Notes: generated by a model not told the origin, from the letters alone. A stretch of 64,000 nucleotides of DNA from Haemonchus contortus (GCA_000469685.2 LS997567.1:38591005-38655004), one strand, 5' to 3'; shown: positions 1 to 13,933, counted from the first letter of the stretch. A program made the numbers and translations.

Positions 1-1996
1 TTGTATTGTGAGGAAACTTCGGAATCAAAATTACAGAGAACTAAAGGTGGAAATGGCTTAATCTTGTTTAGCAGCATATCGAATTTTCAGCCAAGTTATT
101 CCTTCCTCTTCATATATCTTGCTCTTCAGGGATACGCCACACATTTGACAGCTATCCAGGATGCTGGCAACATTGGATTGAGCATTCATCTTGCAAACTA
201 ACCTGAGAGTCAGAAGGTTGAATATAACTATAGGTCCTTAGTGAATCAATACTTATTAATGAGGGCAAAGATCCTATCGGAACAGACCTCACGGAATCGG
301 TCTTCAAGTGGCCCAGGCTGGTGAAGGGGTATACTATAACCGGGCTGGCCAAGCTAGGGGTGTGGGATCCGATCTTGGGTCACGTATAAAGCACCGGCAC
401 CCCTTGTCAGTGACCACCTTACAATTACCAATAGTGTATATGTATTACCAGTAGTGTACCAATGTATATTCGAACTCATGACAGATGTAAATAGAATGGT
501 TATGATCACCATTATTCATGTTAGTCAACAGTTATTTTCTGTTTATGTTCGGAAAGAGTAAACTATTCTTTGAGATATTCGAGAAGATTAGAGTATTGGA
601 ACACAATGATCGCTTTGTTCTGAATTAGTAAAGGAGCTTGTAAATTACTCATGCGGAAGGTAGTCAAGCACACATTTTCTGCAAATACGAAGAAAAGTCG
701 TTGACTAGACATGAAAAATTCTGCTGAGAGAATTCGAATGACTTTGAAGAAGTGAGATGCGTGCGACTCACCAATTAGACACCTATTGGACGTGACTACA
801 TAGCATTTCGAGGGGAGGAAAATGACAATGAAAATGAGTAAAACTTGTAGAAGCAGCGTGTTTTTACAATCTGCGACCACCCAATACGAAGGAGATAAAA
901 TATGCGGCGAATTTCTGAGAGGCTTTTGCCGTCAGAACTCGTATACACTCCACATCAACTCTTGAAATTCTCATCACTCTCACGAGATTGCACACAACAG
1001 AGTTGAAGCCGTACGGCCAACGACTTAATATATTCAACAGGATGAGACTAGGAATAGAAGAAGTAGACATAACTTGTTATGAATGATATTATCCAATTCC
1101 GACCTCTTACTTAGTGTCGGAGCAAAAACTCTGAAAGAAATCTTACTTCGTATCAGCGCAGAAAGTCTGAAAGAAGGAAAGGAGGGAAGATTAGTGTGAA
1201 GTTCACTGACTCAACATCTTTGAATGTCCCACTGGCCCTACTATAGCACCAGCAGAAAAGGTAGTTTTTCTGTTCAAAATCGGATAATTACTTAGTTATT
1301 CAGATCCCCTAGAGGTGGTGTACGGTCAACTTGTAATGGGATATGGAACGGTCTGGACGAGATAATTTTGATAAGCCTTCCCTTTGAAACGATAACTAAG
1401 GGTCCTAAGTGGACAAGCCTTATTTACTATGCACAGAGCCCCTGTAGGCACAGTTTCTGCCTTATTTACAATGCAGAAGTTCCATAGAGGGGAAAGAGGT
1501 CTTGTTGGTGCTCTGATCCTATGGTTAGTTCCACCTTTACTAGGAATTCTCAAATTGAATCTATTTTAGCCGAGTACTCTGAGAACTTGTAGGTGTTTAC
1601 TATCAGAGTGGAGTTAGTGGGAATTCCTAGGATTGCTTCCAGTAAGAAGCTTCCCAATGCTAGGAATGGTTCACAAAAATACGAATCTCTACACTGTCCA
1701 TAATTCGCTAAATTAACGTTTTTACCTATACTGATACCACATTGCTTAGGATAAAATGAAAAGGATTTTTGTAAAGTAATCATTTGTTTATGTAAATACT
1801 CAACGGATGTAAGCCCAAAAGTTACCCGTGGCTCTGAGAGTAGATTGAGTTGTGTCACGGAATTCACGAGTTAAAAGGAATACTCACGAAAATCAGCGGT
1901 TTATATTTAGCGCATTATCCCATTACACGTGAGTTTTCACATGTTTTACAAGTAAGGTTTTTTGGGCAACTCTTTGAAGGGTAATTTTTGCTTTAG
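1..1996. other. No supported gene
   Basis: Only short frames without convincing splice borders and the tandem repeat at 1105. Reads as intergenic or intronic. Confidence 0.5.
1105..1176 (+). repeat. Two-copy 36-bp tandem repeat
   Basis: 1105-1140 and 1141-1176 both begin TCTTACTT and end CTGAAAGAA, with 29 of 36 bases identical. On the minus strand each unit looks like TTTCAG...GTAAGA, mimicking a tiny exon. Confidence 0.75.
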
Positions 1997-2051
1997 TTGG
2001 AATTTGGTTAAACGAAAAGTCGCACACATCATCGCGCCGATGGGAGGATAT
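1997..2051 (+). CDS. Short candidate exon
   Basis: A 55-bp stretch between TTTTTGCTTTAG and GTAAGG reads WNLVKRKVAHIIAPMGGY, phase 2 in and 0 out. Splice sites and codon pattern are good, but no partner exon was found on either side, so it may be chance. Confidence 0.3.
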
Positions 2052-2734
2052 GTAAGGAAGAATAAACTAGGAGGTATGAATATTCCCCCAATGTTTTTTC
2101 AAGGGTGCATGAAGAAGAGGTTGGGTGAGTCCGAGGAGTCCGAGGATTCGGTTACGTTGAGAGAGCAATGGAACCTGATACGAGGAGTAAAATAGGCCAT
2201 ACGAGGTGCTGAATGCTAACAAACTGGGAGCAGATGTACATGGACATGATGGTCGGGAGATTCAAAGCGACTCGGCTCAATTCCTGCTTGGTATCCTGTT
2301 GGGCCAGTGCCAGTTTTGAAGCATACCTAGAGGGCTTATTGAATGAAAGGTCCCAAAATTTCTGTTTCAAGTGGATTTCTGTTCCGAATGGATAAGAGCA
2401 GCTTTACCTCGGTTTGTTACTCCAATACCCTTTGAGCCCCTTACTCAATCCGAAAGAAAGGGTCGAACGAAGGAGAATGGGGAAAGGAGATGGTAAAAGC
2501 TGAGTATCTTCTGGTCGTTATTCTGCAATTACGTACAGCATGGATACAGAATGATAGTATACCTATGGAAAATCTCACTGGGTACAGGTATAAGGGAAGC
2601 GTTAGGTGGGTGGTATATCACAGAACCAGTCTAAAAACGAACAAAACGAAAAACACCGTTCTCCCTTGGGTAGATTCTTCCCCACACACTGTCTCCTGGC
2701 TAAGGATTTTGGCACTGCAACAACCAGACTAAAG

Positions 2735-2749
2735 CCCCCCCCCCCCCCC
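2735..2749 (+). repeat. Poly-C run, 15 bases
   Basis: Uninterrupted C15. Similar runs: C13 at 48030-48042, G10 at 49922-49931, G9 at 61659-61667, and a G-rich purine tract at 3627-3657. Confidence 0.9.
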
Positions 2750-5258
2750 TTCACTCAACAATTCCCTCTAAAACTTCGGAATGGCCAAGACACAGTAAGA
2801 GGATCATGATGTGCGAATCATGGCAATTGATCAATGAAGAAAAGATGAACACAAGTGGCTGCCAAATGGCTGTCAAACCAGACGAATCAAGCTTATTTTC
2901 AGTGGAAAGCCGTTGTTGGTTGAAAAACTTCTTCATTCGGCGCCATTCCCAAATCGAGGACCTTCGCATTCCTTCCGATGAAAAGGCGGCCCATCCTTGA
3001 GGGCGTACATTTTACTAACATGAACAGAGAAAAGACTGAACTTTATGGGAACGGTGTCGTTGTCAAGCGTCGTCGAGGAATCCCATAACAACGAACCGAT
3101 GTTCCATGATTGTTTGTCATGGCGTGAATGCAATTTTTAGACCGAATCGTTGGTGAAGCGCTAATCGTACACACATTCTGTTGATTCGACACGAAACACA
3201 CGTACATACAAGCAGTCCTATCAGTCGTGACGGATCCCCGCACGGAAAATTCTGGAGCTTTTTCGAAAAAGCCATATTGAATTCGTGACGTTCCAGGTTG
3301 ATTGCATTTTCATGCTTGTGCTAACAAAAAACAAAAAAGTTTGGCTATGCATAAAATTTCTTCTAATGGAGTTCCAAATATCAAAAATGTGAAGGTGACT
3401 TTACCTAATCTTTTTCCCAGAATCGGTACACGGTTTTATTCCAAGGGTAAACAGTTAAGCAACTCAATGGTTCAGGGCTAACTAGCGGACCTCTCTTATT
3501 ATCAAGGATGCTGAACTACCCTTCAAAAAGCCAAGAGTTTGTAGTAGAAAATTGTAACCTCAAACAGTGTACCAGTTAAGACCTCACAAGCACTACGTGA
3601 AAGAAACCAGAAATCACGAAAAACGAAAGGAGGGGGAGGCAGGGGAGGGGGGGGGACGTATGGGGCAGGCTACACGGCTTCTATTTCAGTCCTAGGGCTT
3701 TACATGCTGAAGCCTAGTTCGTAGACAACCTACTCAGAAGGTACTCACGCGGCTTTAAAGGGAAAAACCTTTGCAGGGCTTTGAAAAAGTGGTAATCCCT
3801 GAAAAACAGGATTTAACAAGGCCTTCGTGATAAAGAGTGTCTTCTCCTCATCGGCCCAACGACTTAGCCTACGCGAGAGAGCGCAGACAACAAAGCAATC
3901 CTGAATTGACCTGGCTCACTAAATAGTGGAAGGTGTCCAGAACTATAGAAGAACATACGTTATGACAAATAATCCCCCTATACAGCAAAGCATATATCGA
4001 AGCCAATCACTTACTGAGCCCACTGGGAGCATTCAAAGAAGAAAACCCGTGAGCAACTTTGGTAAAAAAGGGGCGACCTGTGCCCCGTCCCACATCCGGT
4101 TGAGAATCTCACAGTGAAGGCGACTGTATCGAATCTGGGCATAGCAGTGTTTTTTAGAAAATCTTCGAACAGCCGTTGTTCGGAAGACGGCCATGAAGAG
4201 CGGCCATAACTAGTACTACAAAGTAATGATCAAAGCACACACCATGTTGTGATCTTTTGGGAATCCTCCAGAGACCTAAGCGTATTCCCCCCACTACCCA
4301 AAATAGCCAGTCGACCAAGAAAAAATCCATGAGGCCGCCGATTGCGCGAACTCTAACGCTTTGTCACTGGCGGTCTCACGATCCCGCGGGAATCCGTCCG
4401 CTGTCATCAGAATCGCCAATGCCACCCGTCGGCTCCGACGATGTCAAACGCGCATAACGTATTTAGTACGACTCGTCGGTTTTCTTCATCATGATGTCAT
4501 AGACGAGCGATATTTGGTGTTGGAAAGCTCAGAAATCAACTAGTACTCTCAAGAGGGAAGACCAACTTAGAAGCTCTGGATTGAGGAACTCGACACTTTA
4601 GTAACTAGTAGTATCAGCGGCCTCGTAGCCGGTACCGTCTCCCGTCTGGGACATTCTTCCGTTGTAAGGAATAATCAGCTTGTGCAATGGAATTTGAAGA
4701 CATGGAAAACACCAATGTCCGGAAAAAGGGCCAATTGAGAGGCTTTGAAAATGGCTCCATTGAAAGGCTATTGAAAGGACTCCATCGACGTGCCCATGGT
4801 CGAGACGGACAAGATGCTCGGCGTTTGCTCCTGCAGGGTGTGGGTTAAAATCTATTTTCGCTAATTGGGTGTTTACTACTGGAACGATTTATAAAGGCCA
4901 ACAAACATACAATTACCCTTTCATACCTTTACAAATCAAACATCAATTCAGGGATCTCTAAGCCTGGATTACCTTGATGGCATTTCATCCACCGAAATCT
5001 TAAGCCCGCTCTCTCGTTTACATCTACCAAAATGCCGTTACTCCCGATTTCTACTAAATCCAAGTTGGACATTCCCATCTCAGAAAAATCGGCATGTTAT
5101 GGTTCTCACTGGAGAATCCTCCAAACTGAAGCCAAGCTAGCTGTTTACAGAAATGTTTACGTTGCACGTATAGCTTTTTGAAGAGCACTCCAGGGAGAAA
5201 TTCTCAGAATCCGTTTTATCGGAAGCCGCGACAAAATATGTACTCGTAAAGAATGAAA

Positions 5259-5501
5259 CTACAGCCCCAATAAGAGCTGTGCCCAAGCTTCAGTCTTTGC
5301 CTTCCAGACAGGATCGCTGGTACTCATGAAATGCCGCTTACCTAGGTAGGTTTGTTTGCAAGCTTGACCTGGAATATCACTTGTGATATATAGGGGCACC
5401 TGCTTACCAGTACCCATTCCGCTTTGATAATAAAATAAGGATAGCACATATGGAAGCAAGTTCAGACTTGGGGTCACGTCAGAGCAAACAGATCGAAACA
5501 A
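5259..5501 (-). CDS. Unrecognised 80-codon open frame
   Basis: Minus-strand frame with a protein-like C-terminal part: QACKQTYLGKRHFMSTSDPV, WKAKTEAWAQLLLGL and a stop. A GTAAGC...TATTCCAG pair inside would remove 39 bp without breaking frame, so spliced and unspliced forms are both open. No motif or neighbour supports a function. Low confidence. Confidence 0.25.
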   Translation of the reverse strand: MFRSVCSDVTPSLNLLPYVLSLFYYQSGMGTGKQVPLYITSDIPGQACKQTYLGKRHFMSTSDPVWKAKTEAWAQLLLGL

Positions 5502-7494
5502 TGTGTTTTTTTAGAAAAAAGTGAAGACATAATTCTGTAAAGCAGACAAATAGGTATTTCGAAGACTAGAAATGGAAAAAAAAACTCCTTACGCTCTCTG
5601 CTACTAATATAAACATTAATTTGGTAAGCAGTGGATATTCAATGAGAACAAACATGAGGTTGATGCTCAGAGATTCACGAATTGATCGATCACCGCGCGC
5701 GGCACACCCAACGTGCAGCGCTGATGCGTCCCGCGCGTAGGTACGTGCTGTGCTGGCGCCTCTTGGCCTAGCCTTATATGACCCTAGTAATCTATGCTTT
5801 TCTGCATATCTCCAAACTTCAAAAAAAAGTGTCTTCGAAGTGCTTCCTCAACCTGATATAATTCTTGTCCAGACAAAAATTAAGAAACATCTCTTCGGAA
5901 ATAGGCTTATGCTTCTACACAATCCAGCCTTATGCAAATGCCATCAGAAGTTGCGAGTAAACAAAAGGTGTCAGATTAAGGAAAAGTAATTGTCTTGAAT
6001 GCCAACAGAAGGGATCAGTCTAGTCGATGAAATGTCAAGAATGTAGACAAAAACACGTAAGAGAGGAGGACGTTTCCCCACCAGCGACTTAGTGTAAATT
6101 GAAGGGTTTCCTCAAATCCCGTAACAAGTCGAAGGCACGGCTTCTCTAAGCCAAACCTGCTGGGCATTGGGGTAACTTTTTCCGAAATAGCCCTTCTAAC
6201 CTGAATGGCGGAGCTTTCAAATGCTTCCCAGATCCATAAATAAAAGCCGAAAATATTCGAGATTACTCTTTGTCAAACAACATTTCGGAATTCAGCTCAG
6301 CTTAAGTATAACTTATAGATATTTTAGAAAGGATTTGTAAGTTACAACTGGGAATAAACCTTGGACGTAGAGAAGGAGGCCTCTGGACCACCTTTCGCTG
6401 CCTGTTTAACATTCCACAGGTGGTCCAGAAGTCTTTTCTCTTCGTACACGGTGGGTTCCCAGTTTTGAATTACGAGACCTTCGATACTCATAGGTAATAC
6501 TTGCGCTAAGCTGTAGCCTGAAGTGGCTGTGACAAAGAGGAATCTCAAATATTTCCGGCTTTTGGGCTCTGACGAAGGCGATTGACCCAAACGTTATCCA
6601 AACAAAAAGTTATAACATCTTTACTGAGGCTTCATAAAGGCACCCATACATCGAAATAAGAAAGATAATCCGTTGCCTTCTCGAGGAGGCGGAACATGCC
6701 CATAGACGTGGGGGAAGTACTGGGGAAGTTGCAATTTGATTCTCAGCGGCGGAAAGAATCGGTTAGAGTAGGTTATGGTAGGCAACAGATTACAGATTAT
6801 CGATCGGAATAATCGATCTCTTGCCAAGCGGAAATTCGCACGTGATAGCTAAATATATTTCATTTATAACACGCAGTAATTCCAATTTTGGTGAAAGATT
6901 TCGGGACGCTAACCGCACTGCGGAGAGTAGAGTCTCCTCACAGCGGGTCATCCTTATTTACGAGAGTGCACTGGTAACTGAAGAAGGGGCCCTTTTCACT
7001 TCAGGGAGAACACTGTTGTTCAAGTGTTTTCACCCATATCCTGGACGTGAAGAGCATTTCTGAATAATACTGCAATCAGTCAACTTCTGTTGTGTGAGAT
7101 TTGCTTGGATCCGTTCTTGTCACAAAATAGGTTTTGAAAGGCAACCCAAGCCCATTCCAAGCCCATCCAAAAATGTACATTGGCATTAGCCTGCCTGTGT
7201 TAGGTAATCCCTACCGAAGTAGCATGATGTACTAATCATCTCTGGGGATAAACGGGTTACTTTCCCTTAACAAACATCATTTTTCCGATTTATTGATGTT
7301 TCAAAGGCAAAATTGGTTACTGATTGCGATGAGGTCGGGAACTTTCCTGAACTGGAATGTAGGTAAACATCCTTCCCCAGTCGGGTCTGCTCCTCTGCTC
7401 ATTTGAAGATCTTTTAGCCATATCAAACAATGAGTGACACAAGGATTAAGTTTTGAGCGTTAATCAATCCCTTCTAGGGATGCGCCGCAGCATT

Positions 7495-7735
7495 AAACAT
7501 CCCCTCAGAATCGTAGTGGCGTCTTGAATGTGTATGTGGCCTATACAATGACTTGCAATGGCCAGCCGATGCACAAGTCAGTGTCTTTACCCTCCAAGAC
7601 GAGTCTCATCTCAACTAAGCGACCCCGGTGGGATGGCAGGCTTGGTTGGCCTAAGCGAATATCGATACGGGATTCGATCCTCGGACCATCAAGTGTGATA
7701 TGTCACCGCTTGCCAATACACCACCTCCGCACGTA
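7495..7735 (-). mobile_element. SINE family A copy
   Basis: Reverse orientation: head GGTGGTGTATTGGCAAGCGG with GATCGAATCCCG; body GGCCAACCAAGCCTGCCATC and CATCGGCTGGCCATTGCAAG. Near full length. Confidence 0.72.
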
Positions 7736-8289
7736 TGTTAACGGCACAGGGATAACACTCCCGAACTAAGAAATCGAAATCTAACCAGGAAGTTCGGATG
7801 GGCCGAAAACCCACTCATCACATCGAGGTACTGGGAATGTTCTCTCTCTTCTTTTTATCCCCATTCAAGTCCTACATTATGGAAGGCTTCAATTTAGAGC
7901 CTGTTGAGTCACTTCTACAAGAATAAGAGAGAATTGTAGTTGGTCTCTCGTATTCGACTCTTAGTATCGCTTTTAAACACATTTTCCCATTGTCTTTACT
8001 TCACTTTACCTACAAGGCTACTGTTCTAGTTTACATGTTATGTTTCCAAACATTCGACAATATGAAATCCAATGGTAGATAGCACTGACTTTTCGGGTTT
8101 TGGAAATACTACCTCCTTTGAAGTATGTACTCGCAGGAGTAATGGAGGGGAATGAAGATAATAAAGAAGGAGCACTGTCTGCAAGTAACTCGATCTGAAC
8201 TTGAAGACACAGTTGGCGATGAAGATTGTTTACAAAATATCCCACAAGGACGAATATGTGGCTATCAAGTATCGAAACGCGGCCAAGGT

Positions 8290-8630
8290 AGGGCTAATGA
8301 GGGCTCGAAGATTGTTTTTACTGTATGCCACACCCTGAGGTGGCCGTGTTTCGAAGACACTGCAAGGGCTGTACCATTTGCAATGGAGCACATTTGTTCT
8401 CGATCTATGGCGACAGTGAAAAGCAATTTTGACATTTTCGGATTACAGTGACGGGATTTTCGAGCAATCGTACCGAGTAGCAACTCGTCCGAATTCCATT
8501 CCATACCAATACTGCCTTTATAACCTCATACAACCCCCTTTTTGCTACATTTTTTGAGCTTGATGATTTTTGAAGACCGCCCTTTTTTGCGATTTTTCGC
8601 CATCTTTTCATTATTTTACATCGTCGATTA
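8290..8630 (+). repeat. Dispersed repeat family C, copy 1
   Basis: Shares ordered blocks with 21917-22276: GGGCTAATGAGGG, then CACCATTYRCAATGGAGCAC-like sequence, then a pyrimidine-rich 3' part ending ..TTTTCGC..TTTC..CATCTTT. Parts read as peptide (HPEVAVFRRHCKGCTICNGA) across frame breaks, so it may derive from a coding element. Confidence 0.5.
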
Positions 8631-8659
8631 ATTTTTTCACATAAACTAGGTACAACAAA

Positions 8660-11600
8660 TAATCGCGAACTGAGTATTGAAGAGGTGGGTTTGGAAGGAA
8701 GAAAGGAAGTAAGTGAGAAAGGAATGCATATCAAAAATGATGAAGGAAAACTGATTAGGCAAAAAGCGCGAAACTCAAAACGCGAAAATGCGAAGGCGGA
8801 TTACTTAAGAAGTAGATTTACCAAAGTTGAAGTGCTCTCATCTTGTACTCGTTACTCAAGTTTGTTGTGTATTAGTAATGCGAGTATGTCTTATTCGATT
8901 ACTGAAGCAGAAATCTTTCAGATATTCACTGGATCACAAAAATCGGCACAAATCTGATTTGATGACGATAAAAACACTTATTTAGGAAGTATTCAGTCGA
9001 GTTATCACACGCTGAAGTTCTTGAATAAAGTTTTTTTTACAAAGAAATAATGAGCACTTAAGAGTCACGTGTAAGCGTCTTTGAGACTAGCATTTTCGGT
9101 TCATCGCGTCCTTACATAAGTACAGTAATAGTCCTAGAAATATCACAAGACTTCTGTAAAGTTGAATAGCGGTAAGGACAGCATTAATAATCATTACTCT
9201 CAAACAGAGCAATAAAAGCAGGAGATTACAAGAGGAGCAGTCATGAGAAGTGAACCGAATAGGTCGTTTTACCGTTTAATAATGCAAACCAAGCAGTCAT
9301 GACCTGACAAAGACCAATTCAGGGGGTTCTAGCTCGAACGAATGCGCTTGATGCGATGCCAACCTTCTAGTTACTCCATCACCCAATCCATGTCCTTGTC
9401 CAAGCTCCCTTTTCGATCTGTCATATAGGTGATGGGTGAAGATTTGTGTTTTCAAACACGGTTATGGTTGCCGTGAAAGGAAATGTTTTATTCGCGCAGC
9501 TCTGTAATCAATACCATTTATTTTACGGTAAATTTTTTGTAAGACCAACGTGTCGTACTCACTTTTCGTTTTTGTCATGACCTGAGCCTCTTCTTTACTG
9601 GTCGGTGAACGGTTTACTTGGTAAGGGACGAAAGAAGTCTCCGAACAACTTATTGAAACTACGAGAGTTTTTCAGTAGATCCAGATAACAGGTACTCGAT
9701 AGAGTACTTGCAGAAGTAATCAGTAGCCTGGGAGAATGTAACGGGTATAAGCCAGCTATTATTATAAAAATATAGGGAGGATACTGATTTGGCGATGAGG
9801 CTGGTAGCCGACAAATCATACGTGCACGATGAAAGTGAGCGTGGTAAAATGAAAGAATTCCTAGCACATATATAGTAGTGCAAACTTTTTTAATTAGTTA
9901 TGAACGCCATAGAAAAACCCACTTCACTCCACTCGTCACTTCTATTGAGACATGTCGTACGGGTGTTTAGAGAGAACCTATGATAGATAGACTATCGAAA
10001 ATTCGAGTGGAGAAGGTGAAGATAGGGATTAAACGGAAAACAGTTGTTCTCCAAGCAGTAACGGACAAAACACCACGGTGTGGGTTCGAATCCCGCCCGA
10101 TGTCAACTCGTAACCAACTGGCAGACGGGACTGGATAATCAGACTCACTGTCCGGGGATGATTTCCCGGGGTCGAGAACAGCCAACGCTCTTCGAGCCTT
10201 TCACTTTCAGGATCACTCAATTGATACCAGGCTTATTAGGAAGTAAAAAAGTGTTGTACTTGGCAAGTCACCGCAAGTTATTGTATGGACTATACACGCA
10301 TCCAAACGTCATTATGATTCCGATGGGAACCGAAATCAAGGCACATCCCAACTATGGGAGTAGTTAACGCCAATAATACCTAGAGTTGTATCTCAACAGC
10401 AGAGATCAGAAAAGTAGATTCTCTAAATACTCAAGGACTGAAGGTTCAAGACTGATATGCGTCATGATGTTCCGAAAGGTTAAGGGCTATTGGGGGTTAC
10501 AGCTTGCAGGAGGAGGCCCAGTCCAGCAGGAAGAAATGTGTTCGAGTGGCATACGAAAAGGTATAGGGAGGGCGGTTAGTTTTTTCTCAACAGAAAATCC
10601 TATTTCGACTCTATATGATGGTTCTTTGTAGGCCAATAGAATACGCGGGCCAAACTTTTTCCATGAACTCGTTCGATATATTTTTTTTCATGAAAAGCTG
10701 TCGAGAAGTTCAATTGGTTTTTTAAGTTTGTTCAATTTAGCCAGACACGTGCCTGTTATAGTCCTGAAATTGCTAGATGTTGTCAACAAGAAGAGGGGAA
10801 GCTGTAGGCTTCGAGAGGAAATAAATTGACAACCAAGCCTACGCAAAAGCCTATTTTTATGCTGAACAACTTATATGAAGAGGCTAAAAATGTTTGAGCA
10901 AGCGCATGGTGGCTCAAAAAGGGGCGATTCTCATCCCAAAATGCTTTCCGCCCTCCAAAGCTTCGCCAGACTCATCTCATCCTCAGCTCCCCGCCGACAA
11001 CCGGCTTTTCACTTCGGAACTCGAGGTCAAATATTCACATGTTTACGCGATGTTCCGCGTCCTCTTACCCACGCCCAAGCATGAAGTCCTAATCACCACG
11101 GGAACATCCTATTTTAACACTTCGCTACAGTACTGACTTCAGGAATACACATATCTTACAATTAGCAAAATTTACTTACTGTAAGGTGCCAAGGAGGGTA
11201 AAGCTTTGTGACGAACGTATAAGTAGGCTTTAATGTATCTGAGCGACAAAGAAGAACAGTAGAGCTAGAGTAGGTGGTTTTCAGGTTAGGTGGTCCTGGG
11301 CCAGAAAGTACGATATGTGACCTGAGGCCATTTCTATGGCTGGAGATCTGTCAGCTGGTCGCCACTGAGGCGTAAAGATTCAATTTCTTCACATTCTAGA
11401 AGAATAAAAACAGCTACCTTCTACTCTACTGTCTAACTTTACTTTTTTACTTTCATAAAACCAGAAACCATCAATAGGAGATGCCATTACTTTGACTAAT
11501 GTGAACGGCAAGATCTGAAAACAACACGGAGACCAAGGGATGCACTAGAATGGAATCCAACAAGAAGACTAAGGGAAGCAGGCTATTGCAATAGAAATGG

Positions 11601-13660
11601 AGGATATACTAGAATCATAGTTGCTCAATCAGTTAGAAAATTATATTATTAATTTACTATGGAAAAAAGTAAAGCAAGACACTTCACACAAACTCCTGGG
11701 AAGCAGTAAATTGGACCTATTACCGCAAACCCTTCAGTTTACACAGTGGAAAAGAGGTAGGAGATTCTTGAAACTTCAAGGGCAAGCAGCTATGATATTT
11801 ACGAATTCTGGCATGCAAGACAACACATCTGCTAGAAGTAAACACGATTTGAAGGTACTCTGAGGGCACAACTTGTGGGTGAAGCCTACCCATTCCCCAT
11901 TGGTGCGCGGTCTCTCAAAGGGAGGAGCCCACCAATAAAAATTGGTGATTCCCTCAAAGATCCCAATCATCGACCATGGCCTTTAACTACCTTGGAATAC
12001 TACAGTAGCTCGAAAAAATAAATTCCGTAGCCCATCCATAAGTCTACAAATAGATGGCCATCCAGATATCTACCCTCCTTGCCTTATGATCAACAAAAGT
12101 ACTTAATTATTTATTTGTTTATTTCTTACGCTAAGATTTCTTACAGATTGTTCGCAATGCCATAAAGCGTTCAATCACTATTTTCCCTTGCTACAATACT
12201 TACTAAATCCCAAGAAATTAATGCTATGGTAAAGTCACATAATCAAGTTAAGGCTCGAAATACGTTAGAAGAGGTTTTGATTTCAACGACTAGATGAAAA
12301 AAAACCAATCATAATGTTGCCGAGAAAGCCATCAGTATTGCAACCAGTAATCCACGGTTTTGTTTACTACAGCTTACATATATAGTAAGTAACGAAAGTC
12401 AAAAAATATTTTGCAAAAACAGATGGAATGGTCACTAACTAGATCTCATGGGGCGTCAAATGAACATCAGGAAGGCCGCGTGCCTGACAGTCAGGCTTCG
12501 TTGTCAAAGCTCTGACGCATGAGTCACTTTGTATGCTTCGATTAGGCAGCATTCATGAGGCTATACTTGTTTATTACTAGTAATCGCTCATGATAATCGA
12601 TGATCAGCGGCTAGTGATAAATGTAAATTCAGATTGAGAAATCAGAGGAAACAAAGATCTGTTGAATTGGGGAGGAAACTGCTGAAACTGGTGAGGTGGT
12701 AGAAAAAGGATGAAAAAATGACTCAGAAATGATAAGATATGATAGTCTGTTGTAAAATATGATTATGTGGCTGTAAGCGGAATGTGGAAAGCTGGTGATA
12801 TATCACAACGTGTCTTCAAAAATAGTAGGCGAAGTAGTAGTTCCTAATAGCTCAGAGCATCCCGATGTTTGAGTTTTAGTCCATGAAATTGAATGATTTC
12901 GGTAGAACGGATCCACTGGACTCAATCTACACGGGATTGGGATAAAAATAGAACAAGCCGTGAAGGGGGTAACGTGAGAAAGCGAGTTCGTTTGGGCGTC
13001 GTTCCTAGAAGAGCTTAAGTGAATTGTTTAGATAACGTTGTCGTCTCACATACATCCTCGTACATTCACAGACAAATCTTTGGACTTGAATGAATAAAAG
13101 ACGTTGTTATAAAGCTCTCTTGGCTGTGGTGTCGGTCTGTTCAAACACGAATAAATGTGTGACGCGAAAACGTTGACGGTACTCGAAACCATTGCGACCG
13201 AGGGCCGCCGACCCGATCGGAACATAGGGATCATCCCCCCAGAGACGACGATAAGATGATGGGATATGATGAGGTAGGTACAGGAGGGATAACACTATTC
13301 AAATGAGTATTATGCCAATCGAGTAAAATTTGGAGCGAGGTCCATACAAAAGCATGTCCCACAAGGGGAAAGGGGACAACTTTTCCCGAACCCCTGCGGA
13401 CTTCTCAGCTCTCTGCTCCCCATGGATGCAAAAAAGTACGAAATTAGGAGTTTTGCATGCAACAAAGCCAATTTCCTTCCCTACATTTCTAGAAAACGGC
13501 TATGATATGCCCCTAATTTGGAGAATTTTTTTCCAAGAAAGGGTCTCTATGAAGGTAATTTCCAGATTGCGCCGCGGAAAAAGGTTCTATGTGGGCATTT
13601 GCCGAGGTGAGAGGATGAAAGGTGGATTTAAGGGGAGATAACGTGAGAATTCATGGGTTC
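8660..13660. other. No supported gene
   Basis: A tRNA-like relic at 10.1 kb and scattered open frames at 9.6-9.9 kb (minus) with one GTGAGT donor at about 9560. Nothing could be joined. Confidence 0.4.
10060..10200 (+). mobile_element. tRNA-like relic with box B
   Basis: GTGGGTTCGAATCCCGCCC matches an RNA polymerase III box B and the 23-kb sequence over TTCGARTCCCGCCC. No cloverleaf can be drawn. Probably a decayed SINE. Confidence 0.38.
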
Positions 13661-13666
13661 TGCTTT

Positions 13667-13933
13667 TCAGACGAGCACGGAGGAAACGAGGGAAGTTAAG
13701 GAAAGGGGAATTGTACTGGCAAGGGTGTTTTTCTGATAATGTTGTCTATGTTTGGCTTCGTTTGCTTGGGAGCCCAGCGAGGTGCCATAGGTCAGGGCAA
13801 GGCCACAGAAGGAACGCGCTAAGGCTTGCAATTGACAAGGGTATCTTCCCATTTTTGCATGTGGTATGTGGAAACTGTACTCTGACCTAAAGTCATACTC
13901 ATAAGACAGCATTCTTTCGTCATTACGTCCCAT
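13667..13933 (-). CDS. Unrecognised 88-codon open frame
   Basis: Starts at ATG in the minus strand (MGRNDERMLSYEYDFRSEYS) and continues through KMGRYPCQLQALARSFCGLA to SSVLV and a stop. Codon use is moderately coding-like. The opposite strand also has an acceptor and short open frame at its 3' end (after CTTTTCAG at 13670). No family recognised. Confidence 0.25.
   Translation of the reverse strand: MGRNDERMLSYEYDFRSEYSFHIPHAKMGRYPCQLQALARSFCGLALTYGTSLGSQANEAKHRQHYQKNTLASTIPLSLTSLVSSVLV

Larger units (their letters stand above)
2052..7494. other. Mostly non-coding
   Basis: Homopolymer and purine runs and one doubtful frame at 5259-5501. No element ends recognised. A YHFFKAL-like peptide at about 3780 on the minus strand was judged too short to call. 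Confidence 0.45.

Noticed and set aside
3755..3830. Minus-strand peptide DYHFFKALQRFF, like a mariner C-terminal motif
   Set aside because: Only a handful of residues match, flanking sequence is not transposase-like, and no terminal repeats were found.
12108..12125. AT-rich TTTATTTG stretch as a microsatellite
   Set aside because: Too short and irregular.
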